From: Nitrospira sp.
GTDB taxonomy: Bacteria > Nitrospirota > Nitrospiria > Nitrospirales > Nitrospiraceae
Assembly: GCA_020216985.1 (NCBI GenBank)
Contig: JAIWOH010000134.1
Span: forward strand, 1-10,000
Direction of reading: 5' to 3'
Length of the DNA: 10,000 nt
Part shown: positions 1-6,830 of the stretch, piece after piece
How the letters are laid out: each line of letters begins with the position of its first letter
Numbering within the stretch: position 1 is the first letter of the stretch
Notes under the pieces: model-generated
Seen by the model: the letters and a program-made list of their open reading frames with translations, nothing else
What the model was told of the DNA's origin: nothing
The model's database searches: none
Made by a program: the position numbers and the translations under genes

Positions 1-419
1 CTGGACTTGGGCAGACCGCTGACGCGACGCGCCACGTGCACCATGGCGTCCAGCGGATTCGTGACAAGAATCAAGATGATGTCCGGAGAACGGGACACCA
101 GCTCGGACACGACGGATTTGACAATCTTTGCATTGGTCGCCAACAGCTCATCGCGGCTCATCCCCGGCTTTCGCGGCATACCCGACGTAATCACGGCGAT
201 CGCCGAGCCGGTCGTCTCGGTGTACCCGTTGGTGCCGATCACGCGGGTGCTGTATCCGCAGATCGGCCCCGCCTGAGAAATATCGAGGGCCTTGCCCTGG
301 GGAATCCCCTCGGCGATGTCAACCAAGACCACGTCGTAGGTATCTTTCTCCGCCAGCCGCTGAGCGGTCGTTCCCCCGACGTTCCCCGCGCCCACTACGG
401 TGACTTTGGCTCGTTTCAT
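1..419 (-). CDS. mdh: Malate dehydrogenase, N-terminal part (runs off left edge)
   Basis: NAD-dependent malate dehydrogenase of the LDH-like type, interconverting malate and oxaloacetate in the cytoplasm. The first 139 residues are visible. They show the Rossmann glycine motif GAGNVG at residues 10-15, an acidic residue (D34, in VLVDIAEG) ending the second strand as expected for NAD rather than NADP use, the mobile substrate loop [13 protein letters not shown] at 81-93 with arginines 83 and 89, and VTNPLDAM at 119-126 with the substrate-binding asparagine. The reading frame stays open to base 1, so the rest of the gene, including the catalytic histidine, lies outside. The ATG at 417-419 is preceded by a GGAGGGG-type ribosome binding site about eight bases upstream. 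It is last in a minus-strand series after the NorD-like gene and a small hypothetical gene. In an organism fixing carbon by the reductive TCA cycle it would reduce oxaloacetate; that role is inferred. LDH is the alternative, but [10 protein letters not shown] and TNPLDAMV favour MDH. Confidence 0.93.
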   Translation of the reverse strand, partial: MKRAKVTVVGAGNVGGTTAQRLAEKDTYDVVLVDIAEGIPQGKALDISQAGPICGYSTRVIGTNGYTETTGSAIAVITSGMPRKPGMSRDELLATNAKIVKSVVSELVSRSPDIILILVTNPLDAMVHVARRVSGLPKS

Positions 420-447
420 AATCCGCCCCTCCCACACGAAGGCATTG

Positions 448-462
448 TTGACACCGCGTCAA
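448..462. repeat. Short inverted repeat between mdh and its upstream neighbour
   Basis: TTGAC (448-452) and GTCAA (458-462) form a perfect 5-base dyad around a 5-base centre, in the 74-base gap between the hypothetical gene and mdh. It could be a weak operator or chance; there is no T-run to make it a terminator. On the minus strand the TTGACG could also serve as a -35 box, but no acceptable -10 follows at 16-18 bases. Confidence 0.25.
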
Positions 463-493
463 GATTCGTCAGCTTGCTCGCTTGGCCTGTCCT

Positions 494-889
494 TCACCCC
501 TCATGTTCCGTCCAGCCCGCCACTTTGAAGTTGATCGTGCAGACAAAATTCTCTCCATCGTAAAAATTGATTTTGATCTTCTTTTTGCCGTACCGACTTG
601 CCAGAAACTCTTCGGGATTTTCGACCAGTTCTCCATACCCGCCGGGCGGATACTCTCCCAGTTCGTGAAATACGACGATCATTCCTTCTTTTACTTCTTG
701 CAACACCTTGACGCGACAACGCGGAAAGACCTCCCAGAACTTGGCCTCGATCATCTCCTTGGTCGGCTCCGGACGATCCTCTCCCGGTACCACCGGTTGG
801 GCGAACTTGGCCAACCGGCGGACGTAGGGATACTGGTGCCCCGTAAACAGCTTATAGAGCCATGGTGGAACAGACGGTTTTCCCGTCAC
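494..889 (-). CDS. Hypothetical protein, 131 residues, unrecognised
   Basis: I do not recognise this family. The protein is soluble, with no signal peptide or membrane segment. It begins with an aromatic-rich stretch (VPPWLYKLFTGHQYPYVRRL, residues 7-26), has a central region with one cysteine in FPRCRVKVL and a lysine-rich segment YGKKKIKINFYDG near residue 100, and ends in alternating hydrophobic residues that suggest beta strands (NFVCTINFKVAGW). The start is the GTG at 887-889, chosen because GAGGGAGA lies about five bases upstream; no in-frame ATG fits better. It begins 31 bases after the NorD-like gene and ends 74 bases before mdh, all on one strand, so co-transcription is likely. It is judged real from its codon pattern, its ribosome binding site and its exact fit between two genes. 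A small partner of the NorD-like protein is possible, but nothing in the sequence proves it. Confidence 0.75.
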   Translation of the reverse strand: MTGKPSVPPWLYKLFTGHQYPYVRRLAKFAQPVVPGEDRPEPTKEMIEAKFWEVFPRCRVKVLQEVKEGMIVVFHELGEYPPGGYGELVENPEEFLASRYGKKKIKINFYDGENFVCTINFKVAGWTEHEG

Positions 890-920
890 TTCTCCCTCTT
901 GTATCCGCTCTCGCGGCCTT

Positions 921-3900
921 TCACGCTGTCAGCCGCCGATACACGTTCGGCAGTCGCGTCGGCAGCGACTCGACGCGATCGATGACCACAAATCGCACGT
1001 CGCCGTACATGCGCCGTTGGTACTCGGTCGTCTCCTGATCGATGGTCACACAAAACGGACGGATACCGTGTCGCCGAGCCTCTTGCAACGCTTTCTTGGT
1101 ATCCTCCACGGCGTAGTCGTCCTTGTAATCCTCCCCGTCCAGCGGCCTGCCGTCGCTCAGGAGGATCAACAGTCGATGCTTGGCGCTCCGCTTGAGCAAC
1201 TTGGCCGAGGCATGGCGAATCGCCGCCCCGTCTCGATTTTGTCGTCGAGGGCCGAGCCCCCCCAGCCGATGAGCGGCAACCGTTCCCAAGCGATCGTCGA
1301 AATCCTTGACGATGAAAAAATCGACCGACGCGGCCCCCTCGCCGGAATAGGCGTAGAGACCATATTGATCGCCCACGGCCTCCAGCGCCTCGCAGAGCAG
1401 CACCAGGCTTTCCTTCTCGATATCGATGACTCGGCGTCCGCCGTCGAGTTTCCGGCTCGTCGATCCGCTGATATCGACCAAGAACGCGGCGGCGACGCTA
1501 CGGTCCCGCTTGTCCCGCCGAATATACACACGATCGCTCCCCTCCAGCCCCGCCCGCAATTCCGCGGCTCTTCGGACGACGGCGTCGAGGTCCGGATCGT
1601 CGCCCTCCGGTTGTCCGGGAACACGGCGATAGGCGACGGGATGCAGGCTCTCAAAGAGCTTCCGAAGCGACGCGATCTCGCTGCGACGACTCGCAAGAAT
1701 CGTCTCGACGCCGTCGTCGGAGCCGGCATCCGCAGGCCGTTCGATGATTCGGCAGCGGTTGACGCGGTAATCCTGAATCGAATAATCCCACTCCGGATAA
1801 CGGACGGTCCGTTCCGCGGACACCGCCGATTCAGGCTTCAATCTCTGCTCGACATCGACGGACAGCAACTCCTCAACGGCGGCGGGCATCCGTTGACCGC
1901 CGGCCGGCTTGTCGCTCGCATCGGACTCCCGACCTTCCCGCTTGCCGCCAGAGACCGTGTCGCTTCGGCCGGAAAACGAGCCTTCTTTATCAGTACCGGT
2001 CGTCCCGCTTCTCTCGGCGTCTTGTTCATCGTCCTGCCTGGTCGGCTCCCCATCCCACGTAATGAACTCCGGATTCATCTCACCGCGGTGGGCGTGGTTG
2101 ATCAAAGGACGGTACATATCGGTCGGCTGTTCCGAAACGACGGAGGGCGGCGGTGCCGTTTGACTTTCATCGGCCGTCCGGTCCTTCCACGCGTCATCCC
2201 CAAGTCGCTTCGAGTGCGACGCCGCCAGTTCCTCAATCTTGACGTACAGCGCGTCGGTCAGGCGCACGGCATCTTCCGCCGTCGCCCCCTTCCGGAAAAG
2301 CGGCCGGCACAGAGCCCACAGCTCGGAGACCTCCCGCTCGATCGCCCGAGGGACCGCCGAATCGGGCGACTCGCCCGTTGAAAGGCGCAAGAGACCGTCG
2401 ACCATCAGCTCCGTGACCGTGGTCGTCTGATCGCTGCGCCGTGACGCCACGGCCTCAGCCGCCAGGAGGGCGAGATCGTGCCGCAGCCCCGGATATTCCG
2501 TTTGGAGCAAGAATTCAACGCGCGCATCCTCCACAACGGTCCATAGATCTTGCGCCAGCTTGGGCAACGGATAAAGCTGAAACAACGCGTTCAACGTCCC
2601 GGGAACGGGACGCGATAAACGGCCGTATCGTTGCCGGACTTCCTCGATCACATCGGCAAGCGCCGCCAGCCTGAGCCGATACGTGCCAAATTGCAAGTGA
2701 CCGGCTTCGTGCGCCGCCATGACCATGGCCCACCGTTCATTTTCCTCCGCCGTGGCGTAGCGGCGAAGGATCGCCGGCAAGAACATCGTGCGCCCGTCCG
2801 GGCTGACCGTCGCTCGGGCGTCGGCGGCCGACGCCGACTCGGGAAGCGTCGCAATCGTGACGTCCGTTCCGCAAAGCCCTTGGACGAAAAGTTTGATTCT
2901 CCGGGCGACCCGCCGAAGCGGGACACCCGCCATCGCCCGTTCAAGCGAGGCAAGGGCGTTGCGGGATTCCATCCCAAAATAGACCCGTCCCCCCTCCCGG
3001 CTGTACGCCAACACGTCCATGCCGGCCTTGAGCCACGTCTCAAATCGCGAGCGGGCTTGAGGTCCCTCCCCGATCAACGTCATGACGTCCGGGCCGCGCC
3101 GAAGATAGAGGAGCGCCGCCTCCGCGTCGCGTTCGGCAAGCAGGACGGCGTATTGCAGCAATTCGAGCCGTTGCTCCTCCGACGGCAGCATCCGCAAGAG
3201 ATGCGGCGCCTCCGCAAGCCATGCGACCGCCGACTCGGGGGAACGTTCGGCCAGCGACGATGCCACCCGCAGCGATTGCGAACGAACGGCGGGCTGTTCG
3301 ATTTCCCCCAGCACCGTCGGGCTCGTGCGCATGAACTCGATCATGGCCAGATAATCCGGCTTGCCCAACGTATTGGTGGTGACGAGATGCGTGCCCACCG
3401 ACAGCCACGGTCGGACGTCCTCGATTCGCAGCACGGCGGCCACACGAGCCATCTGCCGGACGTACTCGATGCCCGCCACCGAGTCGACCGCCGCCAGTTC
3501 AAGACCGACGTCGAGCCAGCGCCTGGCGTCTCCGAACGGAATCGTCCTCTCAAGATCCGGCGCGACGCGCAAAAATTCCAACGCCGCCGTGACGTCGCGA
3601 TCGGCGGCCTCGATCCCGACGGTGAGGGCCTCCCCGCGCGTCTCGGTTCGTTCCAATAAGCCGAGGATCATGGGGCTCTCCTTGAAGTATCTCAAGGCGG
3701 CGGCTCCGGACGATTGAGCCAACACGACGCCCATGTCCAACCAGGGAACGATTACGGAAAGTCCGCCCTGTCGATCGAGCTCGGGAAGGGCGTCAACCGC
3801 CGCCCGCGCCACCTTGGCCGACGTCGCCTCGAGCTCATCCAGCAGGGCCGCGACGTGCGCCACGACATCGGGCCGATCTGCCGATGCTTCCGTTCGCGCG

Positions 3901-3980
3901 ACAAACGCGCGAGCAGCTTCGGTGCCCAGGCCGGCAGCCAGTCGGTTTATCAATATACTTTGGACTGAACAGTCGCTCAT
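921..3980 (-). CDS. NorD/CbbO-like protein: helical repeats, HExxH domain, VWA domain
   Basis: A 1019-residue protein of the NorD/CbbO group, whose members pair with a MoxR-type AAA+ ATPase (NorQ/CbbQ) to activate or load metal into a client enzyme. In order: residues 80-354 hold about seven degenerate helical repeats of 34-43 residues, of the pattern WLxxGxxLA...A..YLR.SP (tryptophans at 80, 155, 192 and 316). HEAGH sits at 424-428, with VVEDARVE at 482-489 downstream. An acidic, low-complexity linker covers about 600-700. A von Willebrand A domain from about 828 to the end has the metal-site motif DISGS at 836-840, RDGAAIRHA at 916-924 (a NorD-type hallmark) and LSDGRP at 941-946. I place the start at the ATG at 3978-3980; the ribosome binding site there is weak. 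The longer frame to 4100 would add 40 atypical residues, run over the promoter and overlap the divergent gene. Typical NorD and CbbO proteins are shorter, the excess here being mostly the repeats. No AAA+ partner is in the window, so the client is unknown. Confidence 0.85.
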   Translation of the reverse strand: MSDCSVQSILINRLAAGLGTEAARAFVARTEASADRPDVVAHVAALLDELEATSAKVARAAVDALPELDRQGGLSVIVPWLDMGVVLAQSSGAAALRYFKESPMILGLLERTETRGEALTVGIEAADRDVTAALEFLRVAPDLERTIPFGDARRWLDVGLELAAVDSVAGIEYVRQMARVAAVLRIEDVRPWLSVGTHLVTTNTLGKPDYLAMIEFMRTSPTVLGEIEQPAVRSQSLRVASSLAERSPESAVAWLAEAPHLLRMLPSEEQRLELLQYAVLLAERDAEAALLYLRRGPDVMTLIGEGPQARSRFETWLKAGMDVLAYSREGGRVYFGMESRNALASLERAMAGVPLRRVARRIKLFVQGLCGTDVTIATLPESASAADARATVSPDGRTMFLPAILRRYATAEENERWAMVMAAHEAGHLQFGTYRLRLAALADVIEEVRQRYGRLSRPVPGTLNALFQLYPLPKLAQDLWTVVEDARVEFLLQTEYPGLRHDLALLAAEAVASRRSDQTTTVTELMVDGLLRLSTGESPDSAVPRAIEREVSELWALCRPLFRKGATAEDAVRLTDALYVKIEELAASHSKRLGDDAWKDRTADESQTAPPPSVVSEQPTDMYRPLINHAHRGEMNPEFITWDGEPTRQDDEQDAERSGTTGTDKEGSFSGRSDTVSGGKREGRESDASDKPAGGQRMPAAVEELLSVDVEQRLKPESAVSAERTVRYPEWDYSIQDYRVNRCRIIERPADAGSDDGVETILASRRSEIASLRKLFESLHPVAYRRVPGQPEGDDPDLDAVVRRAAELRAGLEGSDRVYIRRDKRDRSVAAAFLVDISGSTSRKLDGGRRVIDIEKESLVLLCEALEAVGDQYGLYAYSGEGAASVDFFIVKDFDDRLGTVAAHRLGGLGPRRQNRDGAAIRHASAKLLKRSAKHRLLILLSDGRPLDGEDYKDDYAVEDTKKALQEARRHGIRPFCVTIDQETTEYQRRMYGDVRFVVIDRVESLPTRLPNVYRRLTA

Positions 3981-4010
3981 GAGTCTCACGGCGAAAGACG
4001 AAAGGCCTCG

Positions 4011-4039
4011 ATTGTAATGGAGCGAAATTCCCCTGTAAA
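4011..4039 (-). promoter_or_regulatory. Sigma70-type promoter for the NorD-like gene
   Basis: On the minus strand TTTACA (4039-4034) is followed after exactly 17 bases by TACAAT (4016-4011), each five of six to the sigma70 consensus. Transcription would start near 4004, leaving a leader of about 24 bases before the ATG at 3980. Read on the plus strand, the same bases give TTGTAA-N16-TGTAAA, four of six each, a possible weaker promoter for the divergent reductase gene. Confidence 0.55.
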
Positions 4040-4084
4040 CTAGCGAACAGCGTCGTTCCGGCCTGAGATAGAGAGGAGCGGTCC

Positions 4085-4513
4085 GTGGCTGAACCAACAC
4101 AAGAGAGTCTCGAGAAGATCGTCAAATTCGTGCGGGGATATGCCGAGAAGAGCGGCACCGTCATGCATCCCAATCCCTCCGTTACCGAGGCGGTCGTCAA
4201 GGGTCTGGCGATGCACGTGGACGAGCTCGGCAAACCGCTCTGCCCCTGCAATTTTTACAAGGATAAGCAGGCGGAAGCCAAACTGCGGCGTTGGATCTGC
4301 GCCTGCGACGAAATGCAGATCTACAAGTACTGTCATTGCCTGCTCTTCGTCCGCGAAGACGGCATGCCGATCACCGAATATCTCCCCGAAGGGCACGAAG
4401 GCCGGGAAATCTATGGAATCGTACCCGACCCCACCCCGGGGAAAGGACGCGCGCTCAAGCACAAAGCGGCGGGTCAGGCTTCGAGACCGGACGAAGCACC
4501 GACGAGTTCGTAG
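4085..4513 (+). CDS. ftrB: Ferredoxin:thioredoxin reductase, catalytic subunit
   Basis: Catalytic chain of ferredoxin:thioredoxin reductase, which uses a [4Fe-4S] cluster next to a redox disulfide to pass electrons from ferredoxin to thioredoxin. The 142-residue protein has the family cysteine pattern with exact spacing: CPC at 53-55, sixteen residues, CAC at 72-74, eight residues, CHC at 83-85. By family knowledge C53, C72, C74 and C83 hold the cluster and C55 with C85 form the active disulfide. The middle motif is CAC where plant and cyanobacterial enzymes have CPC. The last 25 or so residues are a basic, probably disordered tail beyond the usual domain. The start is the GTG at 4085, six bases after AGGAG (4074-4078). 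The variable subunit of the photosynthetic enzyme is not here. The response regulator gene begins 24 bases downstream, so the two probably share a transcript. The family is secure; the electron donor and target in this organism are inferred. Confidence 0.9.
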   Translation: MAEPTQESLEKIVKFVRGYAEKSGTVMHPNPSVTEAVVKGLAMHVDELGKPLCPCNFYKDKQAEAKLRRWICACDEMQIYKYCHCLLFVREDGMPITEYLPEGHEGREIYGIVPDPTPGKGRALKHKAAGQASRPDEAPTSS

Positions 4514-4537
4514 CGGCTCGTGGAAGGGAGGAGCGCC

Positions 4538-5221
4538 ATGCGCATTCTCCTCGTCGAAGACGACTTGGATTTGGCGCAGTTCATCCGCAAGGGCCTCAAG
4601 GAAGAAAACTATGCCGTGGACTTCGCGGCGGACGGCGAAGCGGGGCTCGCCATGGCGTTGAGCAATCCCTACGACCTGCTCATTTTGGACGTCATGCTCC
4701 CCAAGCTTGACGGCCTTTCGCTTTGCCGCAGCATTCGGGCCAAAGGCAACATGACGCCGGTTCTGCTGTTGACCGCGCGCAACACCGTGGAGACGAAAGT
4801 GTCCGGTTTTGACATCGGCGCGGATCAATTTCTGGCGAAGCCCTTTGCCTTCGTCGAATTATTGGCCCGCATCAGGGCCCTCCTGCGTCGGGGCGGCGCC
4901 CAGCCGTCGGCCCATTTGCACGCGGCCGACTTGACGCTGGACCCGGTGACGCACCGCGTCTGGCGGGCCGGCCAGGAAATCTCGCTGACCAACAAGGAAT
5001 ACGCGCTGCTGGAATTTCTCCTCCGGAACAAGAACCGCGTCCTGACCCGAACGGTCATCATCGAACACGTCTGGGATATCAGTTACGACCCCATGACCAA
5101 CATCGTGGACGCCCATATTCGAGCCCTGCGGGCGAAGATCGACCATAATTTTTCTCCGCCGCTCATCACGACGGTGCGCGGCGCGGGCTACATGCTGGAG
5201 GACCCGGAGCAGACGGCATGA
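4538..5221 (+). CDS. OmpR-family response regulator
   Basis: A 227-residue DNA-binding response regulator. The receiver domain (1-118) has the acidic pair D8-D9, the phosphoacceptor D51 in LILDVMLP, T79 and the conserved lysine K101 in LAKPF. The C-terminal winged helix (about 130-225) includes LTNKEYALLEFLL, the recognition-helix region VDAHIRALRAKID and the wing TVRGAGYML. Overall it resembles the CusR/CopR/QseB branch of OmpR regulators. The start is the ATG at 4538, because GGGAGGAG (4526-4533) ends four bases before it. A GTG at 4520 in the same frame would add MEGRSA but would place that binding site inside the coding region. It overlaps the kinase gene by four bases (ATGA), the usual sign of translational coupling. 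A plausible target is the 11-base-spaced repeat set at 6754-6782 after the kinase gene. Confidence 0.93.
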   Translation: MRILLVEDDLDLAQFIRKGLKEENYAVDFAADGEAGLAMALSNPYDLLILDVMLPKLDGLSLCRSIRAKGNMTPVLLLTARNTVETKVSGFDIGADQFLAKPFAFVELLARIRALLRRGGAQPSAHLHAADLTLDPVTHRVWRAGQEISLTNKEYALLEFLLRNKNRVLTRTVIIEHVWDISYDPMTNIVDAHIRALRAKIDHNFSPPLITTVRGAGYMLEDPEQTA

Positions 5222-6639
5222 CATCGTTGCGCGATCTCATCAGCCGATTCGCGCTCGTGCTCATGGCCTGGCTGCTGGGATTTTCTGCACTGGTGTATTT
5301 CGCGAGCGAGGCCCTGCTCCATCGATTCGTGGACGGACGGCTGTTGGAGTTGGCGGAAACCCTCGCCGGGATCATCGATCGCCACCCCGACATCCTCGAC
5401 AACCGCGGACAAGACGCGGGATTCCCATCCGATGCCAATCCCGGCATCAAGGAACAACGCGATCTGCACGGCGTCGTCCATTCGCTCCGCGTCTTCTCAC
5501 CGGACGGCCGGTTATTATGGAAAAGTCCCAATGCTGCGGCTTTTCCGCTGATCTCTCCCCGCATGCTCGACCGCGTGCTGCTCGAACGCACGGTCTATGA
5601 AACGGTAGCGATGCCGGACGGCACGCCGGCCCGACGGCTGTTCGCCTCCGTCACCCGCCAAGGAGTCGTGCGGTACGTACTGCAAGCGGAAACGTCGCTG
5701 CTTCATTATCAGACGGCGCTCAGTGAACTCTTGATCCTGCTGATTGTAAGCTCAGGTGCCACGCTGCTCGTCACCTGGCTGGGCAGCCTGTGGTTGGCCA
5801 AGAAGGTGCTGACCCCGATTGAGGCCTTGTGCGCGGGCGCCGAAACCATGTCCGAGGCCGACTTGGGGAAGCGGTTAGCTTTGGATTCTCCTTATATCGA
5901 GTTCAGACGGCTCACTCAGGCCGTCAACTCTGTGTTGGATCAATTCCAACGGAACAGCGAGACCCAGCGAAATTTTTGCGAGATCGCGGCCCATGAAATG
6001 AAAACGCCCTTGACCATCCTGCGCGGCAACTTGGAGGTGGCGCTCCTCAAGGCCAGAACCGCCGACGAATACCGCGACGTGCTCCTCAGCAATCTCGAAC
6101 AGGTGGATCGGCTCATCGCCTTGACCAGGCCGTTATTGACGCTCGCCAAATTCACGAGCAGCAGACCGCCCGTTCAACTGGCTCCTCTTGAGGTAGAACC
6201 TTTCCTTCGCGAGATCGTGCAGGAACTGACATTGTTGGCGATCGACCGACGGATCACTCTCTCGTTGGATGCTCGGGCGGTTCCTTCCATTCTCGGCGAC
6301 CCGCAGTGGCTCAAACAAGCGATGATCAATCTGCTCGACAACGCCCTGCGCTATACCCCCGCGGGCGGAACCGTGACCGTCCGCGCGCGAGCAGAGGGGC
6401 GCGAGGTTTTGATCGAGGTCGAGGACACGGGCCATGGTATCGAGCCGGAGCACATTCCACACCTGTTCGAGCGGTTCTATCGGACCGAATGGGCAAAAGC
6501 CGAAGACGCAGCCGGAACGGGCTTGGGTCTCCCCATCGTCAAAGAGATCGTGGAAGCCCACGGTGGAACCATCTCCGTAACCAGCCGCGTGGGCCAGGGC
6601 TCTGTCTTTACATTGCGCATCCCCGCATATCTCCAATAG
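5218..6639 (+). CDS. Sensor histidine kinase, HAMP type
   Basis: Membrane-bound sensor kinase of 473 residues, partner of the preceding regulator. A first membrane helix lies at about 9-30, followed by a roughly 135-residue extracytoplasmic sensor region. The second helix is at about 168-193, then HAMP to about 245. HisKA carries the phosphorylated H259 in AAHEMKTPLTIL. The ATPase domain has the N box with N371 and N375 (NLLDNALRYTP), the G1 box DTGHGI at 403-408, an F box (HLFERFYR) at 415-422 and the G2 box GTGLGL at 433-438. All catalytic motifs are intact. Its layout matches the CusS/QseC class, but the sensor region has no cysteine or histidine cluster that would point to a bound metal, so the signal is unknown. 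The H box AHEMKTPL differs mildly from the common SHELRTPL. Start ATG overlaps the regulator's stop. No clear terminator follows. Confidence 0.93.
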   Translation: MTSLRDLISRFALVLMAWLLGFSALVYFASEALLHRFVDGRLLELAETLAGIIDRHPDILDNRGQDAGFPSDANPGIKEQRDLHGVVHSLRVFSPDGRLLWKSPNAAAFPLISPRMLDRVLLERTVYETVAMPDGTPARRLFASVTRQGVVRYVLQAETSLLHYQTALSELLILLIVSSGATLLVTWLGSLWLAKKVLTPIEALCAGAETMSEADLGKRLALDSPYIEFRRLTQAVNSVLDQFQRNSETQRNFCEIAAHEMKTPLTILRGNLEVALLKARTADEYRDVLLSNLEQVDRLIALTRPLLTLAKFTSSRPPVQLAPLEVEPFLREIVQELTLLAIDRRITLSLDARAVPSILGDPQWLKQAMINLLDNALRYTPAGGTVTVRARAEGREVLIEVEDTGHGIEPEHIPHLFERFYRTEWAKAEDAAGTGLGLPIVKEIVEAHGGTISVTSRVGQGSVFTLRIPAYLQ

Positions 6640-6718
6640 ACAATGCTTGCGTAGCGCCTCGCTCCTGACCTCGACCGAAAGTCGTCCCGCCGCCCTTCTC
6701 GGGTTGAAAACGCGATTC

Positions 6719-6732
6719 CGTCGTCAACGACG
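6719..6732. repeat. 14-base palindrome in the kinase-downstream gap
   Basis: CGTCGT (6719-6724) and ACGACG (6727-6732) form a perfect dyad around two bases, or a 5-base stem with a TCAA loop. A shorter hairpin (CGAC at 6672-6675, GTCG at 6681-6684, loop CGAAA) lies upstream. Neither has a T-run, so neither is a convincing terminator of the kinase operon. Confidence 0.3.
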
Positions 6733-6740
6733 TTCCCGTC

Positions 6741-6762
6741 ATCATGAAGGATTCTTCATGAT
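6741..6762. repeat. 9-base inverted repeat overlapping the heptamer array
   Basis: ATCATGAAG (6741-6749) and CTTCATGAT (6754-6762) are perfect inverted arms around GATT. The right arm is also the first copy of the direct repeat array that follows, so this may be an operator with one inverted and several direct half-sites, or an RNA hairpin if transcription starts further upstream. Confidence 0.45.
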
Positions 6763-6782
6763 CTCCTCATGGACTCTTCATA
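6754..6782 (+). promoter_or_regulatory. Three heptamers at 11-base spacing, likely OmpR/PhoB-type operator
   Basis: CTTCATG (6754-6760), CCTCATG (6765-6771) and CTTCATA (6776-6782) are direct repeats separated by exactly four bases each. Regulators of the OmpR/PhoB family bind head to tail on heptamers with an 11-base period, as in the Pho box. The last copy could replace or cover a -35 element; a weak -10 region lies around 6798-6806. The array ends 48 bases before the start of the small membrane ORF. The upstream regulator gene is the obvious candidate binder; this is inference. Confidence 0.5.
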
Positions 6783-6791
6783 GAGCGGGAG

Positions 6792-6804
6792 TAGTGTGAC
6801 ACTA
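6792..6804. repeat. 13-base palindrome near the predicted transcription start
   Basis: TAGTGT (6792-6797) and ACACTA (6799-6804) are perfect inverted arms around one G. It lies where the -10 region of the small ORF promoter would be, so it could be a second regulator's site, for instance for repression. Confidence 0.35.
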
Positions 6805-6830
6805 GGCATTCAAGAATGGAGGTACACACC

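Noticed and set aside
1017..2381. Long plus-strand open frame opposite the NorD-like gene
   Set aside because: It is arginine-rich shadow coding on the opposite strand, without domain resemblance or ribosome binding site; the minus-strand frame has clear family motifs.
2631..3659. Plus-strand open frame of 342 codons opposite the helical repeat region
   Set aside because: Composition is dominated by R, P, G and H as expected from the complement of a GC-rich gene; no recognisable domain.
3981..4100. N-terminal extension of the NorD-like protein by 40 residues
   Set aside because: It would cross a good promoter and overlap the divergent reductase gene, and its residues are atypical; the ATG at 3980 fits better.
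4520..4537. GTG start for the response regulator, adding MEGRSA
   Set aside because: The Shine-Dalgarno sequence GGGAGGAG lies inside this stretch and serves the ATG at 4538, which gives the canonical receiver N-terminus MRILLVEDD.
4040..4828. Minus-strand open frame opposite the reductase and regulator genes
   Set aside because: It is the antisense of two genes with unmistakable family motifs; no independent evidence.
6640..6830. Intrinsic terminator after the kinase gene
   Set aside because: Dyads exist at 6672-6684 and 6719-6732, but none is followed by a T-run.
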